Shown here: positions 34,304 to 43,899 of the stretch, piece by piece
Layout of the letters: each line of letters opens with the position of its first letter
Position numbering within the stretch: the first letter of the stretch is position 1
From: Desulfarculus baarsii DSM 2075
Lineage (GTDB): Bacteria > Desulfobacterota > Desulfarculia > Desulfarculales > Desulfarculaceae
DNA: 64,000 bases
Direction: 5' to 3'
Assembly (NCBI RefSeq): GCF_000143965.1
Contig: NC_014365.1
Coordinates: 3,313,501-3,377,500 of the forward strand
Notes under the pieces: generated by a model
Told to the model about the DNA's origin: nothing
Databases searched by the model: none
The model's input: only the letters and a program-made list of their open reading frames with translations
Position numbers and translations under genes: made by a program

Positions 34304-37300
34304 CTACACCGCGCCGTTGGATTTCATCCAGATGTCGATATAAGTCCTCAGCGTGGTGATGAAGGGCGCGCTGACGTGGATGACCCGCCCCGCGCCGCTG
34401 GTCGTGGGCATGGCGCTGTCGATCAATTGATTCTTCTCGGCGTTGTATTGCTCGCGCACCGACTCCACCAGCTTGAGCCGCACCTTCTCGTCCCAAGGCG
34501 CCGGGATGGCGAAAACCTGGCTGAACAGGCGCAGGAACGCCGCGAACTGGGTCAGCTCCAGCGCATCCAGCCCGGCCACGACGTCGGATGTTTTCAGCTC
34601 CTCGTAATGGCTGATGCGCCGACCGCCCACGTCGATGTCCTCGCCGCTGATCACCGCCGTGGAGAATTCGCCCATGTGCAGCGGCAGGTCGTCCGAGCTC
34701 AGCAAGGCCCCGTAGGCCACCTCCTGCTTGGGGTCTTGGCTGAACACGAACTCCAACGCGCCGCCGCCCAGCGAATATTTCTCGTAGATGGCCTTGAGCC
34801 CGTCCAGGAACTCCTTGTCGGACTCGATCACCGACTTGAACAGCTTGCTGCCCCGGCCGCCCAGGCAGAACTTCATGGGCGTCTGGTCGTCGACCAACGG
34901 GGCGTCCAGCCGGAAATGCTGGGTGACCATGCCCATGTAGGCGCAGAGGCCGGCCAGGGCGACCTTGGCCACCAGCACCAGACCCGCGAAGGGCGGAGAC
35001 GAACGATACATGGCCATGTTGGCGTCGAGCATCTGGCCAAAATCAGGGCTGTTGACCACCATCTCGATGGCGTAGGTCAGGTGCGCCTTGTTCTCCTTGT
35101 TTGCGCCCAGCTCGGTCAGGGCCGCGTCCAGCGACGACTTGTTGGGGCCCTTGCCGGCCATGTGGGCCAGCAGGTCGCGGCGGTGGTTTAGGTAGCCGAT
35201 GAGCAGGTCGCGGCCGCCGAACTTCAGCGATGACTGCCAGATGAGCTGGTTGTCGCGCCACAGGCAGATATCGCTGGTGACGCCACCCATGTCCACGGTG
35301 ATGGCCGAACCGGCGAAAGAGGTTTTCATCTTGTGGCGGAAATAGCCGGCCGCGGCCAGGCTCTCGGTGACGAAGGCGCTGCGGGCCTTGGCCTCGCCGA
35401 CGTTGTCTTCGCCCAACAGCGCGGCCACGGCCTTGCAGAAGCAACCCTCCAGATCGATCATGTGCCGGCCCATGGACAGCGGGTAGGAAAAGACCCAATT
35501 CACGCGGCGCGGGTCGGCCCCCTTTTGCACCACATCCACCAGCGATTGCAGGGCCAACTGCCCCACATAAACAATCAGCCGGCGGATGTCGTCGACCTCG
35601 GCCCGCCACTTCAGGTCGAAGTTGATGCGCCGCCGGCCCTTCTCCTGGTCTTCCAGATAGCCTTTGAGCGCCCGCCGGATATCCAACTGGTAGTAGATGC
35701 GGCCGTCGATCAGCGGCCCGTCGTAGCCGTTGGCCAGGTCGTGAAAGTCTTCCAGGCAGCTCAGCACCGGCAGGGCGGTCTGTTCCGGCGGCAGGAAGCG
35801 CAGGGACAGTTCGTCACGCCAGGTGTCGCGCTCGCGGCCCAGGGGGATGAGGATCTGGGGCGAGAACACCATCGGTTCGGGGTCGTTGCGGCCGCGGCGG
35901 CAGTACGCCGAGGTGTTGGTGGAGCCCAGGTCGATGGCGATGCGCCAATCCTCGTCACTGGAGTGGGCCGCCTCCATGGCCGGCAGCAGGATCACGCCGG
36001 CCAAGCGCGTCTCGGTGGTCTTTATTTCGGTCGGCTCCTCGCTACGGCAGATGATGGCGCTGGGCTGGTGGTCCATGCGCATCACGCCCGAGAGCAGGCC
36101 GGTGACGGTGGACTTTTCGCGGACAACATTGACGGCCAGCCCCGCGTCAAAGGCGAACTTGTCGTTTTGCACCACGTCCAGCAGATCGTTGTCGCCGCTG
36201 CGCAGGTTTTTTTCGGCAAAGCAGGTCGAGAACGGCAGGTCGACCAGGGGGCTGATCTTGGTGTTGCCGCTGTAGGGAAAAAAGTATTGGCCAAAGCCGG
36301 GATGGGTGAACCTGGGGTAGACGCCCAACATGGGCGGCGCGCCAACCTTGACGCTTTCGCGGGGGTAGCGCTTCTTGATGATGGCCTGGCGTTTTTCGCC
36401 GGCGCGGCTGGAGATCAGCTCCAGACGCAGGCTGACCGTGATGGCCTCGCCGTAGTCCTCCATGGCCAGGGCGACCTTGATCTGATCGGGGGTCATGAAA
36501 TAGAGCATCTTGGGCTTGAGCGGCAGGATGTAGCCCTCCATGCCCTGGGGGTGCGCGTCGATGGAGGCGTTGTCGAGCTTGTGCAGCCTGTCGGTGAAGA
36601 TGTCGTCGACGCCGAGCATGATGGTGTTGGCGGCGCGCATCTCGGCGCGGAGCTTGTCTTTTTGCGCCTGGTTCAGGCTGTCGTAGTGGCTGTAGGACAC
36701 CCTCCGCCAGATGGTGACGTCGGTCTCGGGCAGGCCCCATTGTTTGGGCAGGTCGTCGATGCGCACCACGACCTGGCGCCGGTCGGCCACCGCGCCGCTC
36801 AGGGTCCAGTATTGCTCGGGCAGGGCCACGTCGGAAACCATGCCTCCATTGTCCAGGCAGGAGGGCAGCCTGTTGAGCAAGGCGTAGATGGAAAAATCAG
36901 GCGTCTCGATGGCCGAAGATTCACCGAGGGCCATCTTGGTCATTTCGCGCGGGCCGATGGCCGTCCGCAGGGCGTCCAGATATTCTTGCAGCTGTTTGTT
37001 GAGGTGGCCGTGCAGGTCGTGGTTGAGGCCGTCGGGTATGTTGTTGATGCTTTCTTGGATATGATCCACGTAGTGGTGAATGGCCGAATAATCGTCCAGG
37101 GTCAAGTGCTTGCAGAGGATGGGATCGGTGAAGCGGCCGTCGACGATCCAGGGCAGGCCGCCGACGTTGAGCCTCAGCTTGCCCCGGGCCGGGCAGACCA
37201 GGGTCGTGGGCGAAAGCAGGTCCACCACCGCGCGGTCGACGTAGAGCAAGGCCAGTTGGTCCCAGGCCTGGTCCTGACGGTCGCGCAGCAGGCATTCGGC

Positions 37301-37732
37301 CGGGCGCATGCCGTGAAGCACCTCGGCCAGGTTGACCTTGTTCGTGGCCGACGCCGCGTCGCCGTGAAAGGGCCGGGCGGCCAGGGTGCTGACACGCAGC
37401 ACCTTGGAATACACCGGCAGGTCGCGCAGGCTGGTCAGGGCCAGCAGAGCCAGCATGCCGCGCCAAGCGGCCACGAAGCGCTCGTGGAGCACGTGGTTGC
37501 CATCGCCAAAGGCCGTCTTGAACAGCTCGACTTGGGCCCAGACGTCGGGGATGGAAAAAATGCGGGCCACGTTCTGGTCGATGTTGGTGACGTCCAGGGC
37601 CTCGGCCAGGGTGTGCAGAAACATGGAACTTTCGCCGGTCATGCGCTCCCACTCGCCCACCGCTCCCAGGGGCAGGATGATCTTGCTGGCGGGGGGCAGC
37701 ACAAGCCGCGGCTCGAGATTGTTGTCGCTCAT
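34304..37732 (-). CDS. Large protein with actin/Hsp70-like ATPase core
   Basis: The 1142-residue protein has an unassigned N-terminal region of about 590 residues. An actin/Hsp70-type ATPase region follows. Phosphate-1 motif WRIAIDLGSTNTSAY begins near residue 592, and phosphate-2 motif AITVDMGGVTSDICLW near 807. FCLGGRGSKLFKSV (about 940) resembles the adenosine motif. The C-terminal 150 residues are helical. This architecture is far longer than MreB, FtsA or DnaK and has no DnaK substrate-binding domain. It could polymerise or act as an ATP-driven switch. ATG at 37732 follows GGGAGA. It lies 47 bp after the tubulin-like gene, in the same operon. Confidence 0.78.
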   Translation of the reverse strand: MSDNNLEPRLVLPPASKIILPLGAVGEWERMTGESSMFLHTLAEALDVTNIDQNVARIFSIPDVWAQVELFKTAFGDGNHVLHERFVAAWRGMLALLALTSLRDLPVYSKVLRVSTLAARPFHGDAASATNKVNLAEVLHGMRPAECLLRDRQDQAWDQLALLYVDRAVVDLLSPTTLVCPARGKLRLNVGGLPWIVDGRFTDPILCKHLTLDDYSAIHHYVDHIQESINNIPDGLNHDLHGHLNKQLQEYLDALRTAIGPREMTKMALGESSAIETPDFSIYALLNRLPSCLDNGGMVSDVALPEQYWTLSGAVADRRQVVVRIDDLPKQWGLPETDVTIWRRVSYSHYDSLNQAQKDKLRAEMRAANTIMLGVDDIFTDRLHKLDNASIDAHPQGMEGYILPLKPKMLYFMTPDQIKVALAMEDYGEAITVSLRLELISSRAGEKRQAIIKKRYPRESVKVGAPPMLGVYPRFTHPGFGQYFFPYSGNTKISPLVDLPFSTCFAEKNLRSGDNDLLDVVQNDKFAFDAGLAVNVVREKSTVTGLLSGVMRMDHQPSAIICRSEEPTEIKTTETRLAGVILLPAMEAAHSSDEDWRIAIDLGSTNTSAYCRRGRNDPEPMVFSPQILIPLGRERDTWRDELSLRFLPPEQTALPVLSCLEDFHDLANGYDGPLIDGRIYYQLDIRRALKGYLEDQEKGRRRINFDLKWRAEVDDIRRLIVYVGQLALQSLVDVVQKGADPRRVNWVFSYPLSMGRHMIDLEGCFCKAVAALLGEDNVGEAKARSAFVTESLAAAGYFRHKMKTSFAGSAITVDMGGVTSDICLWRDNQLIWQSSLKFGGRDLLIGYLNHRRDLLAHMAGKGPNKSSLDAALTELGANKENKAHLTYAIEMVVNSPDFGQMLDANMAMYRSSPPFAGLVLVAKVALAGLCAYMGMVTQHFRLDAPLVDDQTPMKFCLGGRGSKLFKSVIESDKEFLDGLKAIYEKYSLGGGALEFVFSQDPKQEVAYGALLSSDDLPLHMGEFSTAVISGEDIDVGGRRISHYEELKTSDVVAGLDALELTQFAAFLRLFSQVFAIPAPWDEKVRLKLVESVREQYNAEKNQLIDSAMPTTSGAGRVIHVSAPFITTLRTYIDIWMKSNGAV

Positions 37733-37779
37733 GGTTTTCTCCCGTCAAGGCGTGACGCCTGGCGTTTTCCGGTTTGACC

Positions 37780-39321
37780 TCAACTGATTTGGCAGGCCTC
37801 GTGCAGCGCGCCGACGAAGCGCCCCAAACCGTTGGCGCGGGCCGGCGGCTGGCCCTGGTTGACCCGCCAGAACACCCCGGCCAAGTCGGAAGCCGGCGCG
37901 TCGTGGACCAGGTTGGCGAAGGACTTGCGGTCGAACTGTTCGGCCGGCCGCAGGGGCGGTTGGCCGCGGGTGACCTTGGCCGGCTTTTCGGCGAAGGCCA
38001 TGGCCTCCACCAATGCGGTGCGGTTGTCCTCGCCCAGGGGCAGGTGGCACAGGGCGGCCAGCCAGCCCAGGACGTCGCGGCAATAGCCGTGCAGGTTGCG
38101 CAACGTCTCCGCGTTGGCGTCCACGGACAGGTCCACGCGCGCCTCGTCGATGAGCTTTTGCCGCCACGGCTGGCCCCGATAGGCCTCGTGCTCCTTGCGG
38201 CCCATGTAGGGCCCGTAGGCGTTGAGGAAGGCGAAGGCGAAACGGCACAGCGAGCCAAGGCCGTGCTTGAGGCCGATCTCCCGGTCGCCGTGGTCGACGC
38301 TCATCCCCGGCAGGGCGTTCCACGAAAGGGTCTCCTTGACCCCGGGGCAACTGGTGTAGAAATAGCCGCTTTCGTCCTTGGTGAAAAAACGCGCCGCGCT
38401 CAGGGCGGCGTAGAGTTCGGGCAAGAGCGAGGGATTCTCCTGGCCACGGTTGCCGATCTGCTCGTAGTCCAGTGGGATCAGCGGGTTCCAGCCCACGAAA
38501 TAGAGGCTCTCGAACAGGCGTTTCTGGGCGAAGGACTCGTCCCGGAACAAATGATGATAGTACTTCAGCGCGCCCTGGGTCTGGCCGAGGAAGTCCGAGG
38601 AATTCATGAACGCGCCGTCGCCCTGCACCTGGGGAAAGCTGAAGTAAGGCAGCATCATGCAGCCGCCCACCTTGAAGCTGTCGCCGTTGTCCATGTTTTT
38701 GACCCGCTCCCACAGCTTGCGGGCCAGGATGGGCATGCCCGAGGCCCCCGTGCCGCCAAAGATCGAGGCCACCAAAAAAATGCGCACCTTCAAGCCCGAG
38801 CGCACCAGGTTGAGGCTGCCCAGCAGGTCGTTCCAAAAGGCCGCGCCGCTGAGGCTTTTGGATTGCAGGGCCGTGGCCCCCAGGTAGGGTCGGCCGCGAA
38901 AGCCCACGTCGAGCTTGGTCTGGCGGTCCTGTCCATCAAAAAAGGTGTGAAAGAGGTTTTTCAGGTCGGGGACCATCAGTGCTTCACTGAACAGCTCCGA
39001 AAGATTGGGCACGCCGGGCGCGGGGGCCCACACGGCGGTGGAGGCCCCCTGCGCGCCGTCGGTCTCGGTGGGGAAGTCGACCTTGGAGCGCAAAAACGGG
39101 CTCTGGCCCAGGTCGTTGTCGCCGCTGCGCAGGCTGGTGTGCAGGCCGCCATAGTTCCTGAGCAGGTTTTTGGTCCGCGTCACGTTGCCGTTGGACTCGT
39201 CCTGGTCGACCATGCCGATCCACACGTCGTGGCCGATCAGGCCGGCTGCGGCCAGATGGACGAATGACTCCAGGCACTTGGCCCCAGTGCCGCCCATGCC
39301 TATCAGATAGCATTTTGTCAT
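37780..39321 (-). CDS. Tubulin/FtsZ-like protein
   Basis: The 513-residue protein begins MTKCYLIGMGGTGAKCLESF, the nucleotide-binding strand-loop of tubulin-like proteins. Near residue 187 it has LVASIFGGTGASGMPILARKL, equivalent to the GGGTG[TS]G signature loop of FtsZ and tubulin. Length and spacing fit the prokaryotic tubulin-like group rather than FtsZ itself (about 380). It presumably binds GTP and may form filaments. ATG at 39321 follows GAGGCGG. It lies 15 bp after the 4-TM gene and 47 bp before the actin/Hsp70-like gene. Confidence 0.78.
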   Translation of the reverse strand: MTKCYLIGMGGTGAKCLESFVHLAAAGLIGHDVWIGMVDQDESNGNVTRTKNLLRNYGGLHTSLRSGDNDLGQSPFLRSKVDFPTETDGAQGASTAVWAPAPGVPNLSELFSEALMVPDLKNLFHTFFDGQDRQTKLDVGFRGRPYLGATALQSKSLSGAAFWNDLLGSLNLVRSGLKVRIFLVASIFGGTGASGMPILARKLWERVKNMDNGDSFKVGGCMMLPYFSFPQVQGDGAFMNSSDFLGQTQGALKYYHHLFRDESFAQKRLFESLYFVGWNPLIPLDYEQIGNRGQENPSLLPELYAALSAARFFTKDESGYFYTSCPGVKETLSWNALPGMSVDHGDREIGLKHGLGSLCRFAFAFLNAYGPYMGRKEHEAYRGQPWRQKLIDEARVDLSVDANAETLRNLHGYCRDVLGWLAALCHLPLGEDNRTALVEAMAFAEKPAKVTRGQPPLRPAEQFDRKSFANLVHDAPASDLAGVFWRVNQGQPPARANGLGRFVGALHEACQIS

Positions 39322-39336
39322 TGCCGCCTCACTGCA

Positions 39337-39852
39337 TCAATGAGCGCCGCGCTTGGCAACAGCCGCGCGGAAGATTGTCGGAGAGCCCAGGTACACGGCC
39401 AGCGCCGCCAGGAGCACGAAAAACACAAAGCCAAACGCGGCGACATAGGCCACGGCCAGCCGATCAAAAATATGGGATAACCCGACCAGGGCGCCCGCCA
39501 GGCCGGCCTGGCAGAAGGCCAGGACGATCATGAACCAGCGGGTGCGCTTGGCCTCGCGCAGCCACTCGGCCGGGTCGGCCGGGCGCGAACGATAGAGCAC
39601 CACCGCCCAGGCGACCAAAAGCACCAAAGTCGCGCCACCCACAATCATCACGCCGTCGCCGAGGCCCCTGATCATCGTCTGGGCCAGGCCATACTCGTCG
39701 ATCAACGGGTAGAGCTTGTTGCGCAGCAAATTGACCAACCAGCGCCCGGTGATCAGCGGGATGAGGAAATACCACGCGGCCAGGCCGGCCAGCTCCACCG
39801 CGACCAGGCAGATCAGCTTGCGCAAGTAATCTTTGAGATAGGCGTTTTTCAT
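39337..39852 (-). CDS. Four-TM membrane protein of the tubulin/actin-like operon
   Basis: The 171-residue protein has about four transmembrane helices (about residues 14-35, 66-87, 104-125 and 132-153). Between the first two, RNKLYPLIDEYGLAQTMIRG looks like a soluble loop. There is no similarity that I recognise. ATG at 39852 is 15 bp downstream of the vWA-like lipoprotein gene and 15 bp upstream of the tubulin-like gene. It may be the inner-membrane hub linking periplasmic and cytoplasmic parts. Confidence 0.7.
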   Translation of the reverse strand: MKNAYLKDYLRKLICLVAVELAGLAAWYFLIPLITGRWLVNLLRNKLYPLIDEYGLAQTMIRGLGDGVMIVGGATLVLLVAWAVVLYRSRPADPAEWLREAKRTRWFMIVLAFCQAGLAGALVGLSHIFDRLAVAYVAAFGFVFFVLLAALAVYLGSPTIFRAAVAKRGAH

Positions 39853-39867
39853 CGACGGACTCCACTC

Positions 39868-41478
39868 CTATTCCATCACGCGAAAGCACATGTCCAGTTG
39901 CGCCAGCGGCTTTTGCCGGGCCAGGCGCTGGCAGCTCCGTTGCAGGTGGCCGCAGAACTGCCGCAGGTCGGGCGTGCCCAGGAACTCCATCTCCTCGGGC
40001 CGGCGCTCGCCCCGCCGCTCGGCGAAATCCCATTGGGCGATCCAGCCGTCGTCGGGCCAACTCAGGGCGATGGCCCACACCTTGGTCGACAGCAGATAGG
40101 TGAGCGAAACATCGGGGTAGTAGGCCCCGCTGCCCGTGGGCCGGCCCAGCGCCAGGCGCGCGACGCCGGCGGACGCGTCGTCTTGCCGCCCGGCCAGCGG
40201 CTTGGCCTCGGCGGACGCCTTGTCTTGCCGCCAGGCCAGCGGCGCGACCTCGGCGGGCGTCACGCGCCAGCGATCGGCGCACCGCCCGGCCGTCTGCCAG
40301 CCTTGGTAGGCCCAGCATTTCTGCGAGAAGTCCAGCTCGGCGGCCTTGGGGCCACGGGGGTGATCGTCGTCGCCGGCGGGCAGGATCAACCTCAACGGCG
40401 ATTCGGGCCGCACCCGCCACTCCTGGTGCTTGGGCCACAGGCCTTCGTCGAGCAGCAGGCCGTCGTCGGGTTCGAAATCTAAGCTGGGCCGCAAAGCGCC
40501 TTGGGCGTAGAGTTCGGCCATGGTCCAGGGGCCGGCCGCGCCGGGGACGCCGAAGACGATGACGCGATAGTGGCTGTCTTCGTCCTTGGGCTTGGCGGGG
40601 CGGCCAGGCCCCGGCGGCGGCGCGGGCGTCGGGCAGAGCGGCGGGAGGGCCTGCCGGGACAGACCGGCCAGGCATTCGCGCTCGATAGCCTCCAGGAACG
40701 CCTTGACATGCCTGGGGCGGCCGATGGCCAGCACGTAGAACGGCAGCTTGCCCGCTGGATGGGCGTAGGTGAATCTGTCCAGGCCGGGCAGATCGTAGAT
40801 GGCGCCGGCAAAGCGGCTGGGCACGGCCACCAGCCCCACGGCCTTGCCGCCCTCCAGGGCCCGGTCCAGGGCGGCCTTGCTCAGGTCCATCATTCCCTTG
40901 GCCGAGTGGCCGTGGCAAAAAAACAGGTCGCTGAAGATGATGGAGAGGGTGTCGTCCCCTTCTTTGGCCGCTTGTTCCAGGGCCAGCTCCAGGCGGCTTT
41001 CGTCGTGGAACTTGTCCGCTGGCGCGCCATTGGCGGATATGTAGGCCACGTCGTAGGGCTCGCCGGCCATGCCCGCTATCTCCATGACCTTGGCGTAGCC
41101 CCGCCGCCGTCGCTGGTCGTCGTCCTGGCCCTGGCCCTGGCCAAAGGGCTCGATGCCCCTGCCAAAGCGGTGCAGCAGCTTGACCGCGCCCTGGGCCGCG
41201 TACTCCGCGCCCACGTAGCGCGCCACCAGCGGATAATTGTGGCCTGGCTCGGCCTTGTTGCGGTCCTTGGGCAAAAAGCCGCGCATGCTGGTCGAGACGT
41301 CGTAATAGACCTTGATCCACTTCAGGGCCCCGGGCTGGGGCGTGGCCTTTTTTGGCCCGGCGGCCAGGGCGGCGGCCAGGGCGGCGGGCAGGCACTCGGC
41401 GGGCTCGGGCGCGCAGGCGGCGGCCGATAGCGTCAGCGCCAGCAAGACAAGCCACGCGGCCAATGATCGATGCGGCAT
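39868..41478 (-). CDS. vWA-like lipoprotein of the tubulin/actin-like operon
   Basis: The 536-residue protein has a lipoprotein-type signal (LALTLSAAAC, Cys22, an imperfect lipobox). KWIKVYYDVSTSMRGFLP follows, where D60-x-S62-x-S64 is a vWA MIDAS motif. SIIFSDLFF lies where a later MIDAS strand is expected. A DKASAEAKPLAGRQDDAS segment shows a short internal duplication (about 16 residues twice). The mature protein should face the periplasm. ATG at 41478 follows GGGAGGAG. It is the first gene of the operon; a strong terminator for the upstream chemoreceptor lies about 80 bp before it, so the promoter must be in 41479-41560. Confidence 0.75.
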   Translation of the reverse strand: MPHRSLAAWLVLLALTLSAAACAPEPAECLPAALAAALAAGPKKATPQPGALKWIKVYYDVSTSMRGFLPKDRNKAEPGHNYPLVARYVGAEYAAQGAVKLLHRFGRGIEPFGQGQGQDDDQRRRRGYAKVMEIAGMAGEPYDVAYISANGAPADKFHDESRLELALEQAAKEGDDTLSIIFSDLFFCHGHSAKGMMDLSKAALDRALEGGKAVGLVAVPSRFAGAIYDLPGLDRFTYAHPAGKLPFYVLAIGRPRHVKAFLEAIERECLAGLSRQALPPLCPTPAPPPGPGRPAKPKDEDSHYRVIVFGVPGAAGPWTMAELYAQGALRPSLDFEPDDGLLLDEGLWPKHQEWRVRPESPLRLILPAGDDDHPRGPKAAELDFSQKCWAYQGWQTAGRCADRWRVTPAEVAPLAWRQDKASAEAKPLAGRQDDASAGVARLALGRPTGSGAYYPDVSLTYLLSTKVWAIALSWPDDGWIAQWDFAERRGERRPEEMEFLGTPDLRQFCGHLQRSCQRLARQKPLAQLDMCFRVME

Positions 41479-41560
41479 TGCTCCTCCCGCGACGCGGCGA
41501 TTGCCTTTACACGGCCGGCGCGGAGGCGTCTTCCCCCAACCCCGCGCGCCGGCATGCCCC

Positions 41561-41613
41561 CAAAAAAACAAAAACGCCCAAAGCCGGACGCGGTTAAGCG
41601 TCGACTTGGGCGT
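41561..41613 (-). terminator. Intrinsic terminator after the CZB chemoreceptor gene
   Basis: On the - strand ACGCCCAA (41613-41606) pairs with TTGGGCGT (41581-41574), with inner stem GACGC/GCGTC, then TTTTGTTTTTTTG (41573-41561). Nothing else recognisable is seen in 41614-41772. Confidence 0.9.
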
Positions 41614-41772
41614 ACGTGACCCATGGTCGTGAAGGCGGCGCTATCCAGCGCCGGCGCGGGCGGTCGTGGCTCGCGCTAGAGGGGAAAGTAGCGCCGCACG
41701 CCGGGCTTTGTCAAGCGAACTTTGGCCGGCCGCGAAAAATATTCACAGCCGTGAGCAAAACGACGGCGACGT

Positions 41773-43737
41773 CTAATCGACCTTGAACTGCGCCATCTGC
41801 TGACGCAACTCCTCGGCGGCGGCGGCCTGGTTTTCGCTGGCGGCGGCCGCCTCCTCGACCAGGGCCGCGTTCTGCTGGACGGCCTGGTCCATGATCGTCA
41901 CGGCCTTGTTGACCTCGTCGATGCCCTGAGCCTGCTCCTGGCTGGCGGCCGAGATCTCGCCGATGGTGTTGGCCACCCGCTCGACGTTTTCGATGATCTC
42001 ACCCAGGATCTTGCCGCTATCGGCGACAAGTTCGTTGCCGTGGCGCACCTTGCCCACGCTGTCGGAGATCAGCGTCTGAATCTCCTTGGCCGCCGCCGCC
42101 GAGCGCCCGGCCAGGTTGCGCACCTCGCCGGCCACCACGGCGAAGCCGCGGCCGGCCTCGCCGGCCCGGGCCGCCTCCACGGCGGCGTTCAAGGCCAGCA
42201 GGTTGGTCTGGAAGGCGATATCGTTGACGACGTTGATGATGTCGGCGATCTTGCGGCTGCTCTGGCTGACGTCGGCCATGGCCTCGACGGTGCGCTCCAG
42301 CACGCGGCCGCCCTCCTGGGCCATCTGGGCGGTGGTGGCGGCCAGCTTGGCCGCGGCGGCCGAGTTGCCGGCGTTTTGCTTGACCGAGCTGGTCATCTCT
42401 TCCAACGACGAGGCGGTCTCCTCGATGCCCGCCGCCTGCTGTTGGGTGCGTTCGCTGAGATCCTGGTTGCCCTGGCTGATCTGGTTGGCCGCCGAGGCCA
42501 CGGTGTGGGTGGCCTGGATCACCTGGCGCACGGTGTCGGCCAGGCGGTCGCTCATGGTCTGCAACGAGCGCAGCATCAAGCCCAATTCGTCGCCGCGCTC
42601 GGTTTCGGCCTGGCTCAGGCGCAGGGTGAAATCACCGGCGGCCGCCCGGTTGATCGCCGCCAGGGCCGCGCCCAGGGGCGTGGTGATGGCCCGGGTCAGC
42701 AGCACGGCCAGGCCGCAGCCCAGCAGCAGGGCGGCCACGGCGATGATCAGCACCGTCAGCCGGGTGGTCATGGCCTGGTCGAGCATGGCCTCGTCGGAGA
42801 GGATGTGGACCTTGGCCTCGGCCCTGATGTCGTTGAGCAAGGCTTGCACCTTGGTCAGGTTGGGCTGGGTCTGCCGGGCGTAGATGGCCAGGGCCTCGTT
42901 GGCCGCGTTTTGCAGCGATTGCTCGGCCTCGATGGCCTGATCCAAAAAGCGCCGCACCTCGACCAGGGCCGGCAGGGTCTGGCTTTGATAGACCCGCGAG
43001 GCCTGGTCCATCAGCCCGCGGCGCGTCAGATCCTGGATCTGGGCGGCCGAGGCGTGCAGGCGTTGGTGCGGGTCGGCCACGGCGGCCATGGCCTGGTCAA
43101 ACTCCGGGAAGCGCTGGCGCATCGCCTGCACCTCGGTCGAGCGCAAAAACTGGCCCAGCGCGCATTTTTGCGGGTCCAACTCCACGCCCAGCGCGAAGCC
43201 GGGGCCGCCGCCCTGGCCAGCCGCGCCCAGGCACAGGGCGTTGAGCTTGCGGCAGACGGTGTTGGCCCACTCCAGATGCCGCACGAGGATGCCCGAAAGC
43301 CGGGCCAACAGACCGGGGTGGGGTTGGCGGAAGACTTCCTTGACGCGCGCCGCCGACTGATGCAACAGCGCGTGGGGCTCCTCGATGGCCGCCAGCAACG
43401 GGGCCAGGCTGGGCACCAGGCGCTCGGCCTTTTGCCGGCCATCGCCATAGTACCACTGGCCAAAGGCGCATTTTTTGGGGTCGAGCTGCACGGTCAACTC
43501 GCCGACCTCGGGGTCGCTCAAAAACGAGCCGACCTTGGCGGCCCAATCCAGATGGTCTATCTCCTTCTGGGCCAGGCTGCCGTCGAGTTGGTTGCCGGCG
43601 ATGACCTCGCGGGCGTTGTCGACGATGCCGTTGATGCCGGCCGCGGCCAGCAGGCTGGCCGCGGCCAACAGCAACAGCACCAGGCCGAATCCACCGCCGA
43701 TCTTGGCCCCGACTTTCATATTTTTAAGGCTGATCAT
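41773..43737 (-). CDS. Methyl-accepting chemotaxis protein with tandem CZB zinc-binding domains
   Basis: The 654-residue chemoreceptor has TM1 (about residues 12-34) and a periplasmic sensor holding two CZB modules. CZB-1 ligands are His62, Cys90 ([11 protein letters not shown]), His122 and His126 (HALLH). CZB-2 ligands are His154, Cys192 ([11 protein letters not shown]), His224 and His228 (HQRLH). A helical segment leads to TM2 (about 336-357), HAMP and the signal domain ([38 protein letters not shown]). CZB normally binds zinc with one Cys and three His and is usually cytoplasmic; zinc and HOCl sensing are known. ATG at 43737 was chosen over upstream codons because it starts the positively charged TM leader. 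Confidence 0.9.
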   Translation of the reverse strand: MISLKNMKVGAKIGGGFGLVLLLLAAASLLAAAGINGIVDNAREVIAGNQLDGSLAQKEIDHLDWAAKVGSFLSDPEVGELTVQLDPKKCAFGQWYYGDGRQKAERLVPSLAPLLAAIEEPHALLHQSAARVKEVFRQPHPGLLARLSGILVRHLEWANTVCRKLNALCLGAAGQGGGPGFALGVELDPQKCALGQFLRSTEVQAMRQRFPEFDQAMAAVADPHQRLHASAAQIQDLTRRGLMDQASRVYQSQTLPALVEVRRFLDQAIEAEQSLQNAANEALAIYARQTQPNLTKVQALLNDIRAEAKVHILSDEAMLDQAMTTRLTVLIIAVAALLLGCGLAVLLTRAITTPLGAALAAINRAAAGDFTLRLSQAETERGDELGLMLRSLQTMSDRLADTVRQVIQATHTVASAANQISQGNQDLSERTQQQAAGIEETASSLEEMTSSVKQNAGNSAAAAKLAATTAQMAQEGGRVLERTVEAMADVSQSSRKIADIINVVNDIAFQTNLLALNAAVEAARAGEAGRGFAVVAGEVRNLAGRSAAAAKEIQTLISDSVGKVRHGNELVADSGKILGEIIENVERVANTIGEISAASQEQAQGIDEVNKAVTIMDQAVQQNAALVEEAAAASENQAAAAEELRQQMAQFKVD

Positions 43738-43899
43738 GGTATCCGCTCCGGGCAGGCGACGCCCATATGACGTTGGAGCGCGCCATCCAGGCGGCGCGAC
43801 AGACAAAAACAAGTCTCGTTTTCCGATTGTGCCAAAGCGCCGAGGCCTTGGCAACAGCTTAGGCCACAAGCACACTATGTTTTATGGGCCGGACGCGCT

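Noticed and set aside
41614-41772. Possible structured RNA or riboswitch before the vWA-like lipoprotein gene
   Set aside because: Short GC-rich inverted repeats exist, but no known riboswitch pattern is present, and the region is separated from the operon by a terminator.
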